Below, piece after piece: positions 8,029 to 16,790 of a DNA stretch of 41,817 nt. The notes under the pieces are model-generated. The model ran no database searches. It was not told where the DNA came from and worked only from the letters and a program-made list of their open reading frames with translations. The number at the start of each line of letters is the position of its first letter. Positions within the stretch are counted from its first letter, which is position 1. Source of the stretch: Prevotella sp. (GTDB taxonomy: Bacteria; Bacteroidota; Bacteroidia; Bacteroidales; Bacteroidaceae); NCBI GenBank assembly GCA_017483805.1, contig JAFUUL010000031.1, positions 1 to 41,817 on the forward strand, given 5' to 3'. A program made the position numbers and the translations under genes.

Positions 8029-9699
8029 TTAGGCGAACGTGATGGTGTGGTCGCAATAGTCGACCACGGCGGTGCGATGAGTGACGAAGATGACGGTGCG
8101 CTGCTTCTTGCGAAGAATGTTCTCCAGCACCTTGCGCTCCGTCTCGGCGTCGAGCGCACTGGTGGCCTCGTCGAGCAGCATGATACTGCCCGGACGGAGC
8201 AGGGCACGGGCTATAGAAATGCGCTGGGCCTGCCCCTCGGAGAGTCCCCCACCCTGTTCGGAGAAACGGCTGTCGAGCCCTTCGGGCAGCGTGTCCACAA
8301 AATCGGCACAGGCCAGCCGCAAGGCTTCGCGCACCTCATCGTCGGTGGCCTGAGGGTTACCCAGCAGCAGGTTTTCGCGCAGGGTGCCACTCAGCAGGGT
8401 GTTGCCCTGAGGCACATAGACGAAGTTGCAGCGATGCAAGGCGGAGAGAACATATTGGTCAGTCTGCCCAGAATAGATAACCACCCTCCCCTGCTGCGGA
8501 CGCACCAGGGCCAGTAGCAGACGGATGAGCGTGGTCTTGCCGGCGCCGGTCTCGCCGAGTATGGCGGTGCAGGAGCCGGGAGGGAAGTCATAGTTGACAT
8601 CCACCAGCGTAGGCTGCTGACCGGGAGCGCCATAGTTGAACGTCACGTGCTCGAAGCGGATGCCGCAGGGACGCTGCACGAATTGTGCCTCACCTTGCTC
8701 CTCCTCAGGAATCTCGGCCAGTTCCATCAAGCGTTCAGCAGACGTGAAGACGCTGACAAAGGCCGGCAACAGACGGCTGAGGTCGCGGGCAGGACCTTGT
8801 ATGCGGTTGACCAGTTGCAGGAAGGCCGTCATGCCGCCGAAGGTCAGCGTGCCAGCATGCAGGCGGAAGGCGCCCCAGAGGAAGGCAATGAGATAGCCAA
8901 GCGAAAAACCCACATTCAGGAAGAAGTTGCTGCCCACGGAAAAGACGGTACGCTTGCGTACCCAGTTGCGCAGCGTGGTCTGCGTCGACTCCAGCCGGCC
9001 CAGCATCTGCTGGTCGGCCTCCATCGTCTTCAGCAGCATACGGTGCTGCATGATCTCCGTCAGCAGACTCTGCACCTGTCCGTCGCTCTCCCTGACCCGA
9101 CGCGAATACTTGCGCATATAGGCCACATAGATTCGGCTGACCAGAATAAAGATCGGCAGGATGGCCACGGTGGTGATGGCCAGCCACGTGTCCATCTGCA
9201 GCAGATAGACAAAGGCACCAATGAACATGGCCAGTGTGCTGAGCGTGGAGGGCAGCGTCTCGGTGAGGAAGGTCACAACGGTCTTCACGTCCTCCTCCAG
9301 GCGGTTGATGACGTCGCCGCTATGCATGGCCTCCCTACCGCGCCACTCCGAACGGAGCAGACGGGCCAGGATGCGCTGCTGCATACGGTTCTGCGCCTTG
9401 ATGCCCAGGATATTCCTGATCCAGACACGCGACACGCTCAGCGCAAACTCGCCCAGTATCAGCACGGCCATCAGAGCCACAGCCCAGTAGATGGACCCCT
9501 CGCGAGCCCCTGCTGCGGTATCTATGGCTCGCTGCATGGCCCACACGGAGCCCAGCCCCAGCACCACGCCGAGCAGTCCGATGGCCGCATTGAGCACGGC
9601 CTGCAAGCGATTGCCTCGCAGGACATCCCACAACCATCTGGAAATCTGCCTAATCGTGTAATGGTTGTCTGGCAGTTGGAAAACCTCCCTAATTCTCAA
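8029..9699 (-). CDS. ABC exporter, fused membrane and ATPase domains
   Basis: A 556-aa half-transporter: a six-span type-1 exporter membrane domain (about 30-310) followed by an ATPase domain with Walker A GETGAGKTT (about 372-380), signature LSEGQAQRISIARAL, Walker B IMLLDEATSALD and switch His in VTHRTAV. It should work as a homodimer exporting lipid, peptide or drug; the substrate is unknown. No ATG lies near the start. The frame opens at a TTG (9699) directly against an AT-rich heptamer repeat, with a stop two codons upstream and the next in-frame Met only near residue 55, so the true start is uncertain and could be another non-ATG codon a little downstream. Its convergent end faces the efflux operon promoter. 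Confidence 0.88.
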   Translation of the reverse strand: MRIREVFQLPDNHYTIRQISRWLWDVLRGNRLQAVLNAAIGLLGVVLGLGSVWAMQRAIDTAAGAREGSIYWAVALMAVLILGEFALSVSRVWIRNILGIKAQNRMQQRILARLLRSEWRGREAMHSGDVINRLEEDVKTVVTFLTETLPSTLSTLAMFIGAFVYLLQMDTWLAITTVAILPIFILVSRIYVAYMRKYSRRVRESDGQVQSLLTEIMQHRMLLKTMEADQQMLGRLESTQTTLRNWVRKRTVFSVGSNFFLNVGFSLGYLIAFLWGAFRLHAGTLTFGGMTAFLQLVNRIQGPARDLSRLLPAFVSVFTSAERLMELAEIPEEEQGEAQFVQRPCGIRFEHVTFNYGAPGQQPTLVDVNYDFPPGSCTAILGETGAGKTTLIRLLLALVRPQQGRVVIYSGQTDQYVLSALHRCNFVYVPQGNTLLSGTLRENLLLGNPQATDDEVREALRLACADFVDTLPEGLDSRFSEQGGGLSEGQAQRISIARALLRPGSIMLLDEATSALDAETERKVLENILRKKQRTVIFVTHRTAVVDYCDHTITFA

Positions 9700-9776
9700 C
9701 TCTTAATTCTTAACTCTTAATTCTTAATCGCCGAAGGCGACAACTCTTAATTCTTAACTCTTAATTCTTAACTTAT
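9693..9776. repeat. AT-rich heptamer run interrupted by a CGCC-GGCG hairpin
   Basis: Repeats of TTAATTC and TTAACTC fill the 73-base gap between the NAD kinase stop and the exporter start. A small hairpin, TCGCCGAAGGCGA, divides the run into two similar halves. The left end of the array overlaps the last codons of NAD kinase and the right end reaches the first codons of the exporter. Confidence 0.75.
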
Positions 9777-10714
9777 CTAACATCCGCTCCCCACATCAGT
9801 TTCTCCCTCAGGGTCGAGAAGTAGCGCGTGCCGCTGCGCTTCACCACCTTCACCATATAGGGCGCACGGGTCAGGCGGAGCGTGGTGCCTTCGGGCAACT
9901 TGCCGCTGCGACCGTCGATGGCCACCAGGAAGGTGTGGCTCCTACTGCTCACCGTCAGTTCGATCTGTGCCGAGTCGGGGATGACGATGGGACGCACATT
10001 CAGCGAATGGGGTGCCACGGCCGTCATCACGTTCACGCCCGTTCGGGGCACGATGATGGGGCCGCCGTTCGACATCGAGTAGGCCGTAGAGCCCGTGGGC
10101 GTCGAGATGATCAGACCGTCCGCCTGATAGGTGGTCAGGTATTCGCCGTTGATGCTGGCCCGTACGCTGATCATCGAGGCCGAGTCGCGCTTCAGGATGG
10201 CCACGTCGTTCAGCGCACACTCATAGCCGTCGATCGGCTCGCCGTTGGTCTCCACGTGAATGAGCGACCGGTCTTCCACCGAATAGTCGCCCCGGTAGAG
10301 CGCATCGACCATATTCTCCACATCGTCGGAACTCACATCGGCCAGGAATCCCAGACGCCCCATGTTGATGCCCACGATGGGTATCTCCTTCTCCCGCACC
10401 CTGCTGGCCGTCTTCAGCAGTGTGCCGTCGCCGCCCATCGAGATGGCGAAGTCGGCCTGGAAGTCGCAGCCGCAGAAGGTGGAGAAGCGGAAGTTGTCGG
10501 GAATCTCCGGACTTTGCGGGTTGCCGGGGGTCTCGGGAATGCCCAGGATGCTCTGCACGCCGGGCATCTCCATCAGGAAATGATAGTATTCCTCGTCGAC
10601 GACGATGCGCGCGCCGTGCACCTTCAGACAAGCCAGCACCTGACGGATGGCGGCCGACTTCTCCTGCTGGTAGAGGTTGCCAAAGAGGGCAAATGTGAGG
10701 GTCTTCGATGACAT
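9773..10714 (-). CDS. nadK: NAD kinase
   Basis: A 313-aa protein that phosphorylates NAD to NADP with ATP. The GGDGT motif (about 94-98, MGGDGTLLKTA) binds the nucleotide. The conserved NDVAILKRD and the Gly-rich segment DGLIISTPTGSTAYSMSNGGP belong to the NadK fold. I chose the ATG at 10714 (MSSKTLTFALFG) over a longer TTG-initiated frame because it starts at the first beta strand, where family members begin. A somewhat Pro-rich insertion near 57-75 precedes the GGDGT strand. The gene is divergent from a DJ-1/PfpI gene with overlapping promoters. Confidence 0.95.
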   Translation of the reverse strand: MSSKTLTFALFGNLYQQEKSAAIRQVLACLKVHGARIVVDEEYYHFLMEMPGVQSILGIPETPGNPQSPEIPDNFRFSTFCGCDFQADFAISMGGDGTLLKTASRVREKEIPIVGINMGRLGFLADVSSDDVENMVDALYRGDYSVEDRSLIHVETNGEPIDGYECALNDVAILKRDSASMISVRASINGEYLTTYQADGLIISTPTGSTAYSMSNGGPIIVPRTGVNVMTAVAPHSLNVRPIVIPDSAQIELTVSSRSHTFLVAIDGRSGKLPEGTTLRLTRAPYMVKVVKRSGTRYFSTLREKLMWGADVR

Positions 10715-10751
10715 ATTTCTTCTTTTTCTTTCGCGTTTCACAAAGATTTCG

Positions 10752-10759
10752 TATCTTTG
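10752..10759 (+). promoter_or_regulatory. -7 element for the DJ-1/PfpI-ispD-recG unit
   Basis: TATCTTTG matches the Bacteroidetes -7 consensus and lies 32 bases upstream of the DJ-1/PfpI start. No clear TTTG was found at the -33 distance, so the call rests on the -7 element alone. Confidence 0.5.
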
Positions 10760-10765
10760 TGCCTG

Positions 10766-10799
10766 CAAAAGTACAAATTAAAATTGAGAATATGGCAAA
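10766..10799 (-). promoter_or_regulatory. Divergent promoter for NAD kinase
   Basis: On the minus strand TACTTTTG (10766-10773) fits the -7 consensus, with TTTG at 10796-10799, 22 bases further upstream and inside the first codons of the DJ-1/PfpI gene. The two divergent -7 elements are only 6 bases apart, so the promoters should interfere with each other. Confidence 0.5.
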
Positions 10800-11358
10800 A
10801 GTTTATGTTTTTCTTGCCAACGGCTTCGAAGATATCGAGGCGTTGATACCCGTCGACGTGCTCCGCCGAGGGGGTGTAGAGGTAGTAACCGTGAGTGTGG
10901 TGGACAATTCGCAAATCGTGGAGACGGCCCACCGCGTGCAGGTGGTGGCCGACGCGATGTTTGCCGACTGCGACTTCGCTGATGCCGACCTGCTGATGTT
11001 GCCGGGCGGCATGCCCGGGGCCTCCAATCTGAACAACCACGAGGGTGTACGCCAGGCGTTGCTCCGCCAGAATGCTGCCGGCCGTCGCGTGGCAGCCATC
11101 TGTGCTGCACCGCTCGTGCTGGGCGGACTGGGCATCCTGCGTGGCAAGCGTGCCACCTGCTATCCCGGCTTCGAACAGACGCTGGAGGGTGCCACCTACA
11201 CCGGCGACCTCTGCACCGTCGATGGCAATGTGACCACCGGCGAGGGTCCCGCCGCTGCCTTCCCCTTCGCCTTCGAACTGCTCACCCAGTTGAAGAGTGC
11301 CGACATCGCCCGCCAGGTTGCCACTGGCATGCGCTACGTCCACTTGATGGAACGCTGA
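10792..11358 (+). CDS. DJ-1/PfpI family protein (YajL/ThiJ-like)
   Basis: A 188-aa single-domain protein. The nucleophile-elbow cysteine is in [11 protein letters not shown] (about residue 104), the conserved Glu is in [10 protein letters not shown] (about 13-16), and [10 protein letters not shown] is the usual loop. Family members act as protein or nucleotide deglycases, glyoxalase III or redox chaperones in the cytoplasm; the exact activity is not decided by sequence. The start [12 protein letters not shown] is preferred over a longer upstream frame because it begins at the first strand and follows the -7 element correctly. It is followed by ispD after a single base, so the genes are cotranscribed. 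Confidence 0.92.
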   Translation: MAKVYVFLANGFEDIEALIPVDVLRRGGVEVVTVSVVDNSQIVETAHRVQVVADAMFADCDFADADLLMLPGGMPGASNLNNHEGVRQALLRQNAAGRRVAAICAAPLVLGGLGILRGKRATCYPGFEQTLEGATYTGDLCTVDGNVTTGEGPAAAFPFAFELLTQLKSADIARQVATGMRYVHLMER

Positions 11359-11359
11359 T

Positions 11360-12016
11360 ATGAATTACGTCATTATCGTGGCAGGCGGCAAAGGCCTGCG
11401 CATGGGGGGCGACATTCCCAAGCAGTTCCTGCCCATTGGCGGACGGCCGGTGCTGATGCGAACCATTGAGCGGTTCCGCGACTACTCGGCCGACCTGCAG
11501 ATCATCCTGGTGCTGCCGAAGAGTCAGCAGGACTACTGGCGCGACCTGTGCGAGAAGTACAATTTCGCAGTAGCATATCTGCTGGCCGACGGCGGCGAGA
11601 CGCGCTTCCACTCCGTGCAAAACGGCCTGGCGCTCATCCCCGACGATGCCGAGGGCGTGGTGGGCGTCCACGACGGCGTGCGTCCGTTCGTCTCCATCGA
11701 GGTCATCCATGCCTGCTATGAGGCCGCACGAACAGCCAAAGCAGTTATCCCCGTCACCCCTGTCGTTGAGACCCTGCGGCATGTGGAGAAGGGGAATGTC
11801 TATCGCGCCGACTACCGACTGGTGCAGACCCCGCAATGCTTCGACATCCAACTGCTTAAGGCCGCCAACCGCCAGCCTTACAGCGATGCCTTCACCGACG
11901 ACGCCTCGGTGGTGGAAGCCTACGGCCACGCCGTAGCGATGGTCGACGGCAACCGCGAGAACATCAAGATCACAACCCCCTTCGACCTAAAAGTCGCCGA
12001 GACACTTATCGGATGA
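11360..12016 (+). CDS. ispD: 2-C-methyl-D-erythritol 4-phosphate cytidylyltransferase (IspD)
   Basis: A 218-aa enzyme of the MEP isoprenoid pathway that joins MEP and CTP to give CDP-ME. It starts with the nucleotide-binding loop [19 protein letters not shown] (about 5-23), followed by [10 protein letters not shown] and VQTPQCFD, the substrate-binding motifs. The length matches the family. The gene starts one base after the DJ-1/PfpI stop, and its own stop overlaps the recG start as ATGA, so the three genes form an operon. Confidence 0.96.
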   Translation: MNYVIIVAGGKGLRMGGDIPKQFLPIGGRPVLMRTIERFRDYSADLQIILVLPKSQQDYWRDLCEKYNFAVAYLLADGGETRFHSVQNGLALIPDDAEGVVGVHDGVRPFVSIEVIHACYEAARTAKAVIPVTPVVETLRHVEKGNVYRADYRLVQTPQCFDIQLLKAANRQPYSDAFTDDASVVEAYGHAVAMVDGNRENIKITTPFDLKVAETLIG

Positions 12017-14217
12017 ACATACTCGAACAGGACATCAAGTACCTGCCGGGCGTGGGGCCCAACCGCAGGAAGATGCTGAGCCAGGAACTCGGCATCGAGA
12101 CCTTTGGCGACCTGCTCGAATACTATCCCTACAAATACGTGGACCGCTCTAAGGTCTACACCATCCGCGAACTGACGGGCGACATGCCCTTCGTGCAGGT
12201 GGTGGGCCGCATCCTGAGTTTCGAGACCTTCGAGATGGGGCCGCGCAAGGAGCGCGTGGTGGCCCACTTCACCGACGGTACCGCCATCATGGACCTGGTG
12301 TGGTTCAATGGTGGCCGGTATGCCAAGCAGCACTATCTGATTGGCAAGGACTATCTGCTCTTCGGTCGCCCGTCGGTCTTCAACAACCGCATTCAGGTGC
12401 AGCATCCCGACCTGGACGATGCCTCGAAGGTAGACACCACCGCCATGGGTATGCAGCCCTACTACAACACCACGGAGAAGATGAAGAAGGCCGGCCTGAC
12501 CTCCCGTTCCGTAGAGCGTCTTACCAAGACGCTCATCACCCAACTGAAGGACCCTCTCCCCGAGACCATCCCTCCCTTCATCACCGCCCCGCTCCACCTG
12601 ATGGGGCGCGACCTGGCCCTGCGCACGCTGCACTATCCCCAAAACACCAAAGACCTGGAGAGGGCCCGTGTCCGCATGAAGTTCGAGGAACTCTTCTTCG
12701 TCCAACTAAATATATTAAGGTACGCGAGCGACCAGCGGCGCAAATATGCCGGCTTCGTCTTCAATCGCATTGGCGACATCTTCAACGACTTCTATGCCCA
12801 CAACCTGCCCTTCTCGCTGACCGGTGCCCAGAAGCGGGTGATGCGCGAGATTCGCCAGGACCTGTGCTCCGGCCGGCAGATGAACCGACTGCTGCAGGGC
12901 GACGTGGGCAGCGGCAAGACGCTGGTGGCCCTCATGACCATGCTCATCGCGCTGGACAACGGCTATCAGGCCTGCATCATGGCCCCCACGGAGATACTGG
13001 CCGAGCAGCACCTGGCCACCATCCAGGAGTTCCTGCGGGGAATGCCCGTCCGCGTAGAACTGCTCACCGGCATCGTCAAAGGCAAGCGCCGCCAGGAGGT
13101 GCTCGACGGCCTGCTCTCCGGCGAGGTGCAGATTCTGGTGGGCACCCACGCCGTCATCGAGGACACCGTGCAGTTCGCCCACCTGGGCCTGGTGGTCATC
13201 GACGAGCAGCACCGCTTCGGCGTGGCCCAGCGGGCCAAACTGTGGGAGAAGACTCTCCCCCAACCCCTCCCTGTAGGGAGGGGAGTAGATACCTCTGTGA
13301 GCACCAATTCCACCCATCGTGACACTAACTACTCCCCTCCCTCACAGGGAGGGGCTGGGAGAGAGTCTTTCCCCCATGTGCTGGTCATGACGGCCACTCC
13401 CATCCCCCGCACGCTGGCCATGACGCTCTACGGCGACCTCGATGTGAGCGTCATCGACGAACTGCCCCCCGGCCGCAAGCCCATCCTGACAAGCCACGTC
13501 TTCGACAACCGCATGACCTCGCTCTACGACGGCATCCGCCGCCAGATCCGCGAGGGCCGGCAGGTCTACATCGTCTTCCCGCTGATAGAGGAGAGCGCCA
13601 AGAGCGACCTGAAGAATCTGGAGCAGGGCTTCGAGGTGTTGCGCGAGGCCTTCCCCGAGTTCCGCCTGAGCAAGGTGCACGGCAAGATGAAGCCCAAGGA
13701 CAAGGAGGCCGAGATGCAGCGCTTCGTCAGCGGCGAGACCCAGATACTGGTGGCCACGACGGTCATCGAGGTGGGTGTCAACGTGCCCAACGCCTCGGTG
13801 ATGGTCATCCTCGATGCCCAGCGCTTCGGCCTCAGCCAACTCCACCAGTTGCGAGGCCGCGTGGGCCGCGGTGCCGACCAAAGTTTCTGCATCCTCGTGA
13901 CCAACTACAAACTCTCAGAGGAGACCCGCAAGCGCATCGACATCATGTGCGAGACCAACGACGGATTCCGCATCGCCGAGGCCGACCTCAAACTGCGCGG
14001 CCCGGGCGACCTGGAGGGCACGCAGCAGAGCGGCATGGCCTTCGACCTGAAGATAGCCGACATTGCCCGCGACGGCCAACTGGTGCAGATGGCCCGCGAC
14101 GAGGCCCAGAAGATCATCGACGAAGACCCGCTGTGCCAGTCGGCCAAGTACCAGATGCTGTGGAACCGACTGCGCGAACTGCGCAAGACAAATGTTAATT
14201 GGGCCGCCATTTCGTAG
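12013..14217 (+). CDS. recG: ATP-dependent DNA helicase RecG, carrying an in-frame palindromic insertion
   Basis: A 734-aa branched-DNA helicase that regresses stalled forks and processes recombination intermediates. The N-terminal wedge domain (about 1-230) is followed by a superfamily 2 helicase core: Walker [16 protein letters not shown] (about 295-310), motif [13 protein letters not shown], motif [16 protein letters not shown], and motif [15 protein letters not shown]. Between motif II and motif III, after LWEK, about 39 extra residues are encoded by a 117-bp inverted-repeat element. Without them the length would be about 695, normal for RecG. The frame is open throughout, so the protein is probably made, with an extra Pro/Gly-rich surface loop. 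Confidence 0.95.
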   Translation: MNILEQDIKYLPGVGPNRRKMLSQELGIETFGDLLEYYPYKYVDRSKVYTIRELTGDMPFVQVVGRILSFETFEMGPRKERVVAHFTDGTAIMDLVWFNGGRYAKQHYLIGKDYLLFGRPSVFNNRIQVQHPDLDDASKVDTTAMGMQPYYNTTEKMKKAGLTSRSVERLTKTLITQLKDPLPETIPPFITAPLHLMGRDLALRTLHYPQNTKDLERARVRMKFEELFFVQLNILRYASDQRRKYAGFVFNRIGDIFNDFYAHNLPFSLTGAQKRVMREIRQDLCSGRQMNRLLQGDVGSGKTLVALMTMLIALDNGYQACIMAPTEILAEQHLATIQEFLRGMPVRVELLTGIVKGKRRQEVLDGLLSGEVQILVGTHAVIEDTVQFAHLGLVVIDEQHRFGVAQRAKLWEKTLPQPLPVGRGVDTSVSTNSTHRDTNYSPPSQGGAGRESFPHVLVMTATPIPRTLAMTLYGDLDVSVIDELPPGRKPILTSHVFDNRMTSLYDGIRRQIREGRQVYIVFPLIEESAKSDLKNLEQGFEVLREAFPEFRLSKVHGKMKPKDKEAEMQRFVSGETQILVATTVIEVGVNVPNASVMVILDAQRFGLSQLHQLRGRVGRGADQSFCILVTNYKLSEETRKRIDIMCETNDGFRIAEADLKLRGPGDLEGTQQSGMAFDLKIADIARDGQLVQMARDEAQKIIDEDPLCQSAKYQMLWNRLRELRKTNVNWAAIS
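13251..13367. repeat. 117-bp palindromic element inserted in frame in recG
   Basis: The left arm (13251-13288) and right arm (13329-13367) are almost perfect reverse complements of about 38 bases, with only a few differences; each arm also holds its own smaller palindrome (CCCCTCCCT ... AGGGAGGGG). A 40-base centre separates them. The length is divisible by three and the frame used has no stop. This is a mobile-palindrome type of structure comparable to the Rickettsia palindromic elements that insert into coding genes. Confidence 0.88.
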
Positions 14218-14279
14218 CGATAATGTTAAAAGTACACAAATAATCCGCTGCGGGGCATAGATATTCCACAATTATTTAT

Positions 14280-14287
14280 TACCTTTG
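14280..14287 (+). promoter_or_regulatory. -7 element upstream of the M23 peptidase gene
   Basis: TACCTTTG matches the -7 consensus 40 bases before the start codon, in the gap after recG. No TTTG stands at the -33 distance, so it is a partial match. Confidence 0.5.
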
Positions 14288-14327
14288 CAACGAATTTTTG
14301 ACTTACCGAACGAAAATAACATAACCT

Positions 14328-15266
14328 ATGATATTCAAGCAAATAAAGAAACTGTCACTTATCGCACTCGCATCGCTGGCCGTCCTGCCCGTGGCCGGCC
14401 AAGACCTGCTGGCCAACCAAGCCCCCATCGACCGCAAGATGAAGGCCGTCGACTCAGTGATGCTACAACAGTTGATCATGAACGAAGTATGGGAAGCACC
14501 CGCTGCCGACCTCTACGAGGAGTGGAGCAACAGTTACACCCACGTGCCGGCCAACCTGCCCGACTCGTTCCGCATCGACCTGCGCGATTTCTGCATGCCT
14601 ACGCCCAGCCGCGTGATCACCTCCAACTTCGGTGCACGCTGGGGCCGTCAGCACAAGGGCTTGGACATCAAGGTTTACATCGGCGACACCATCCGTGCTG
14701 CCTTCAGCGGCAAGGTGCGCGTGGTGAAGTATGAGGCTCGCGGCTATGGCAAGTATGTGGTCATCCGCCACCCCAACGGACTGGAGACCTACTACGGTCA
14801 CCTGTCGAAGCAACTGGTCAGCGAGAACCAGGAGGTTCGCGCCGGCGATGTCATCGGCCTGGGCGGCAACACTGGTCGTAGCACCGGCTCCCACCTGCAC
14901 TTCGAGACCCGTCTGGCAGGCGTAGCCCTCAACCCCGCCATCATGTTCGACTTCAAGAATCAGGACGTCATCGGCGACGAATGGACCTTCCGCCGCTCCA
15001 CCTACAACCATGAGTCGTCGCAGGCCACCCGTCTGCGCGGCACTGGCGGTGTCTATCGCGGTGGCGACGGTCTCAACTACGCCGAGGTGCCCGGCTCCGG
15101 CAAGGCCCAGGCCAACAACAATGTGCGCTATCATAAGGTGAAGCGCGGCGAGACGCTCTCTGCCATTGCCCGCAAGCACCACACCAGCGTCAGCGCCCTC
15201 TGCAGCCTGAACCGCATCGGCAAGAACGTCAAACTGAAGCCCGGACAGATTCTCAAGTACAAATAA
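14328..15266 (+). CDS. Secreted M23 peptidase with C-terminal LysM domain
   Basis: A 312-aa exported protein. A signal peptide (about 1-24, ending VAGQ) is followed by a helical region and an M23/lysostaphin-type zinc peptidase domain (about 95-205) with the metal ligands in HKGLD (His-x3-Asp) and GSHLHFE (His-x-His). A Ser/Gly-rich linker leads to one LysM peptidoglycan-binding domain (about 266-311, YHKVKRGETLSAIARKHH). With all metal ligands present it is probably an active peptidoglycan endopeptidase or an EnvC/NlpD-like cell-separation factor in the periplasm. It is a single gene between recG and its own terminator. Confidence 0.94.
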   Translation: MIFKQIKKLSLIALASLAVLPVAGQDLLANQAPIDRKMKAVDSVMLQQLIMNEVWEAPAADLYEEWSNSYTHVPANLPDSFRIDLRDFCMPTPSRVITSNFGARWGRQHKGLDIKVYIGDTIRAAFSGKVRVVKYEARGYGKYVVIRHPNGLETYYGHLSKQLVSENQEVRAGDVIGLGGNTGRSTGSHLHFETRLAGVALNPAIMFDFKNQDVIGDEWTFRRSTYNHESSQATRLRGTGGVYRGGDGLNYAEVPGSGKAQANNNVRYHKVKRGETLSAIARKHHTSVSALCSLNRIGKNVKLKPGQILKYK

Positions 15267-15275
15267 ACAAAAAAC

Positions 15276-15306
15276 AAGTCGCTCTCGTTTGAGCGACTTA
15301 TTTTTT
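15276..15306 (+). terminator. Rho-independent terminator after the M23 peptidase gene
   Basis: AAGTCGCTC (15276-15284) pairs perfectly with GAGCGACTT (15291-15299) around a 6-base loop, followed by ATTTTTT. An A-rich flank on the left could let it act weakly in the other direction too, for the minus-strand secreted-protein module. Confidence 0.88.
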
Positions 15307-15348
15307 GCACATAAAAGTCCTTAAGTCCTGTAGTCCGCTGCAAAAGCC

Positions 15349-15492
15349 TCAAAGTTCAAACGATGGGCTGTACGACTCATCCCCATCGTTGTATTCATCC
15401 CCCGGCGTATCCTGCACGCCAGTACCGACCAGCAAGGCCGATTCCAGCCTCAGGTAAACAACGTCTATTTCTGGTTCAATATATGTCTTCAT
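15349..15492 (-). CDS. Micro-protein partner of the 390-aa secreted protein
   Basis: A 47-aa open frame that starts 12 bases after the stop of the secreted 390-aa gene. The protein begins MKTYIEPEIDVVYLRLESAL and continues with LVGTG and an acidic Asp/Gly/Glu/Tyr-rich tail. A second frame at 19541-19678, also just downstream of a tailed secreted protein, encodes the same pattern: MK-x-x-(A)Y-I-x-PE-(I/L)-x-VV-x-L-x-L-x-x-ALL followed by a Gly/Asp/Pro-rich tail. Conservation of sequence, length and position argues that both are real genes. I have the impression that similar short proteins recur in Bacteroidales, but I know no function. The leader-like N-half followed by a variable acidic tail could suggest a processed peptide; this is speculation. 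Confidence 0.7.
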   Translation of the reverse strand: MKTYIEPEIDVVYLRLESALLVGTGVQDTPGDEYNDGDESYSPSFEL

Positions 15493-15504
15493 TGTCCTGT
15501 CTCC

Positions 15505-16677
15505 TCATTTAACCACACGTTTCTTTCCGTTCCTGATCACGATGCCCTTGGCGCGGTCAGCCGTCACCCGCTGGCCCAGCAGGTTATAGGTCTCGCCGTT
15601 GCCCGTCTCGCCAGCCACCGCCTCGATGCCTGTCGCCTCGCCGTCCGTCATACCAAAGCCGGCCAGACGAGCCGCGTCACCAGTCGGCACAGCCAGATAA
15701 GCCTTATTGGCGCCCAGCGCAAAAGCCGCGCCATCAGCCGCCCCCCAGTAGAAGCCCAGCGTCTCATTGTTATGCATCGTCAGGCGATAGTACTTGCATC
15801 CAGCATCAGCATCTGCCATCGCCTCTGCCGTAATGCCGCTGCCCGAAGGCCTCAGCATATTCTCACTGCCTAACACCGAACTGCCGGCCTCACTCGACAG
15901 CGCCACGCTATGAGCCCCCGCTGCAGACGAACAGACCATCACGCCCGTATTAGCAGGCACCACGGCTCCCGTCTCATAGTTTCCCATCGTCAGTTTCCCG
16001 TCGACCACCTTAATCTCCGACACCGTCAGATCCTCCGGCACCACAAACGCGCTCTCATTACTATAAGTCCCATAGTACTTCGTGCCGTCGGTGCAGGCGG
16101 AGGAGAGGGTGATAGCAGAACCTATCTTGCGGTATAAGTTTGCAGGAGGGAGGCCAGAACTAAAAGATTTATCTGTATTAGATTGTATGTAGAAGAAAGT
16201 CTTGCTACCACTTACCACATCTACTAGAAATAAGATTCTATCAGTAGAAGATACATTTATTAACAGAAATGTATTACGCGAATTATCATAATTATATGTC
16301 CATTTCTCACTGTTAGTAACTGTTGTTGACTCCTTCAACTGAGTACTAGTATTCCATCCTAGATACTTCGTTTCATCATAGTTTAGAGTGTATCCAATTG
16401 ATGTTCCTCCCAATGTAAATAATATAGGTGAGGCTGTACTAATAATTATCGTACCTTCATCAACGCTAAAACCTGTAGATTGGGTAGAGAACCTAGTACT
16501 ACTCCAGCCCGAAGCCACATATGTTTTGCCACTATACGTCGCCGCCAGGATATACGTTCCGCCAACAACCAGGTCACTCGGTTGGGTAACCTTCACATAG
16601 GTATCGCCTGAGGCGGCGGAGGCGGTGCCGAGGCCCGTCAGCAGCAGGGATAAGAAAGAAATTAAATGTTTGTACAT
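15505..16677 (-). CDS. Secreted protein with C-terminal GIVIRNGKKRVVK tail
   Basis: A 390-aa protein with a signal peptide (about 1-22, ending ASA). The first two thirds are beta-rich with no catalytic motif I recognise. The C-terminal third (from about residue 190) is a Gly/Ala/Ser-rich module ending in ETYNLLGQRV and GIVIRNGKKRVVK, a short tail related to the type A sorting tails of Bacteroidetes secreted proteins. The 5' half of the gene is visibly AT-rich while the 3' half is GC-rich like core genes, suggesting a mosaic. The upstream leader shares a 17-base box with the 976-aa gene, and a 47-aa gene follows. Confidence 0.82.
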   Translation of the reverse strand: MYKHLISFLSLLLTGLGTASAASGDTYVKVTQPSDLVVGGTYILAATYSGKTYVASGWSSTRFSTQSTGFSVDEGTIIISTASPILFTLGGTSIGYTLNYDETKYLGWNTSTQLKESTTVTNSEKWTYNYDNSRNTFLLINVSSTDRILFLVDVVSGSKTFFYIQSNTDKSFSSGLPPANLYRKIGSAITLSSACTDGTKYYGTYSNESAFVVPEDLTVSEIKVVDGKLTMGNYETGAVVPANTGVMVCSSAAGAHSVALSSEAGSSVLGSENMLRPSGSGITAEAMADADAGCKYYRLTMHNNETLGFYWGAADGAAFALGANKAYLAVPTGDAARLAGFGMTDGEATGIEAVAGETGNGETYNLLGQRVTADRAKGIVIRNGKKRVVK

Positions 16678-16685
16678 GTTTTTTT

Positions 16686-16702
16686 ATTTGTTAATAAAAT
16701 GA
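16686..16702 (-). promoter_or_regulatory. Shared 17-base leader box (copy 1)
   Basis: The minus-strand sequence TCATTTTATTAACAAAT lies 9 bases upstream of the 390-aa gene. An identical copy lies at 22716-22732, 16 bases upstream of the 976-aa gene. It may be an AT-rich ribosome-loading leader, as Bacteroidetes lack strong Shine-Dalgarno use, or a regulatory site. Confidence 0.55.
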
Positions 16703-16740
16703 CTATTCTTTGTTTTAGTCTAATTTTTCTAGACTGCCTG

Positions 16741-16771
16741 CAAAATTACTAAAGATTATTTACTCTGCAAA
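16741..16771 (-). promoter_or_regulatory. Promoter of the 390-aa secreted protein gene
   Basis: On the minus strand TTTG (16768-16771), 19 bases, then TAATTTTG (16741-16748) fit the Bacteroidetes consensus. The leader of about 55 bases contains a small hairpin (GTCTA-N7-TAGAC) and the shared box. Confidence 0.7.
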
Positions 16772-16790
16772 ATATTTAAGCAAAAAAGTT

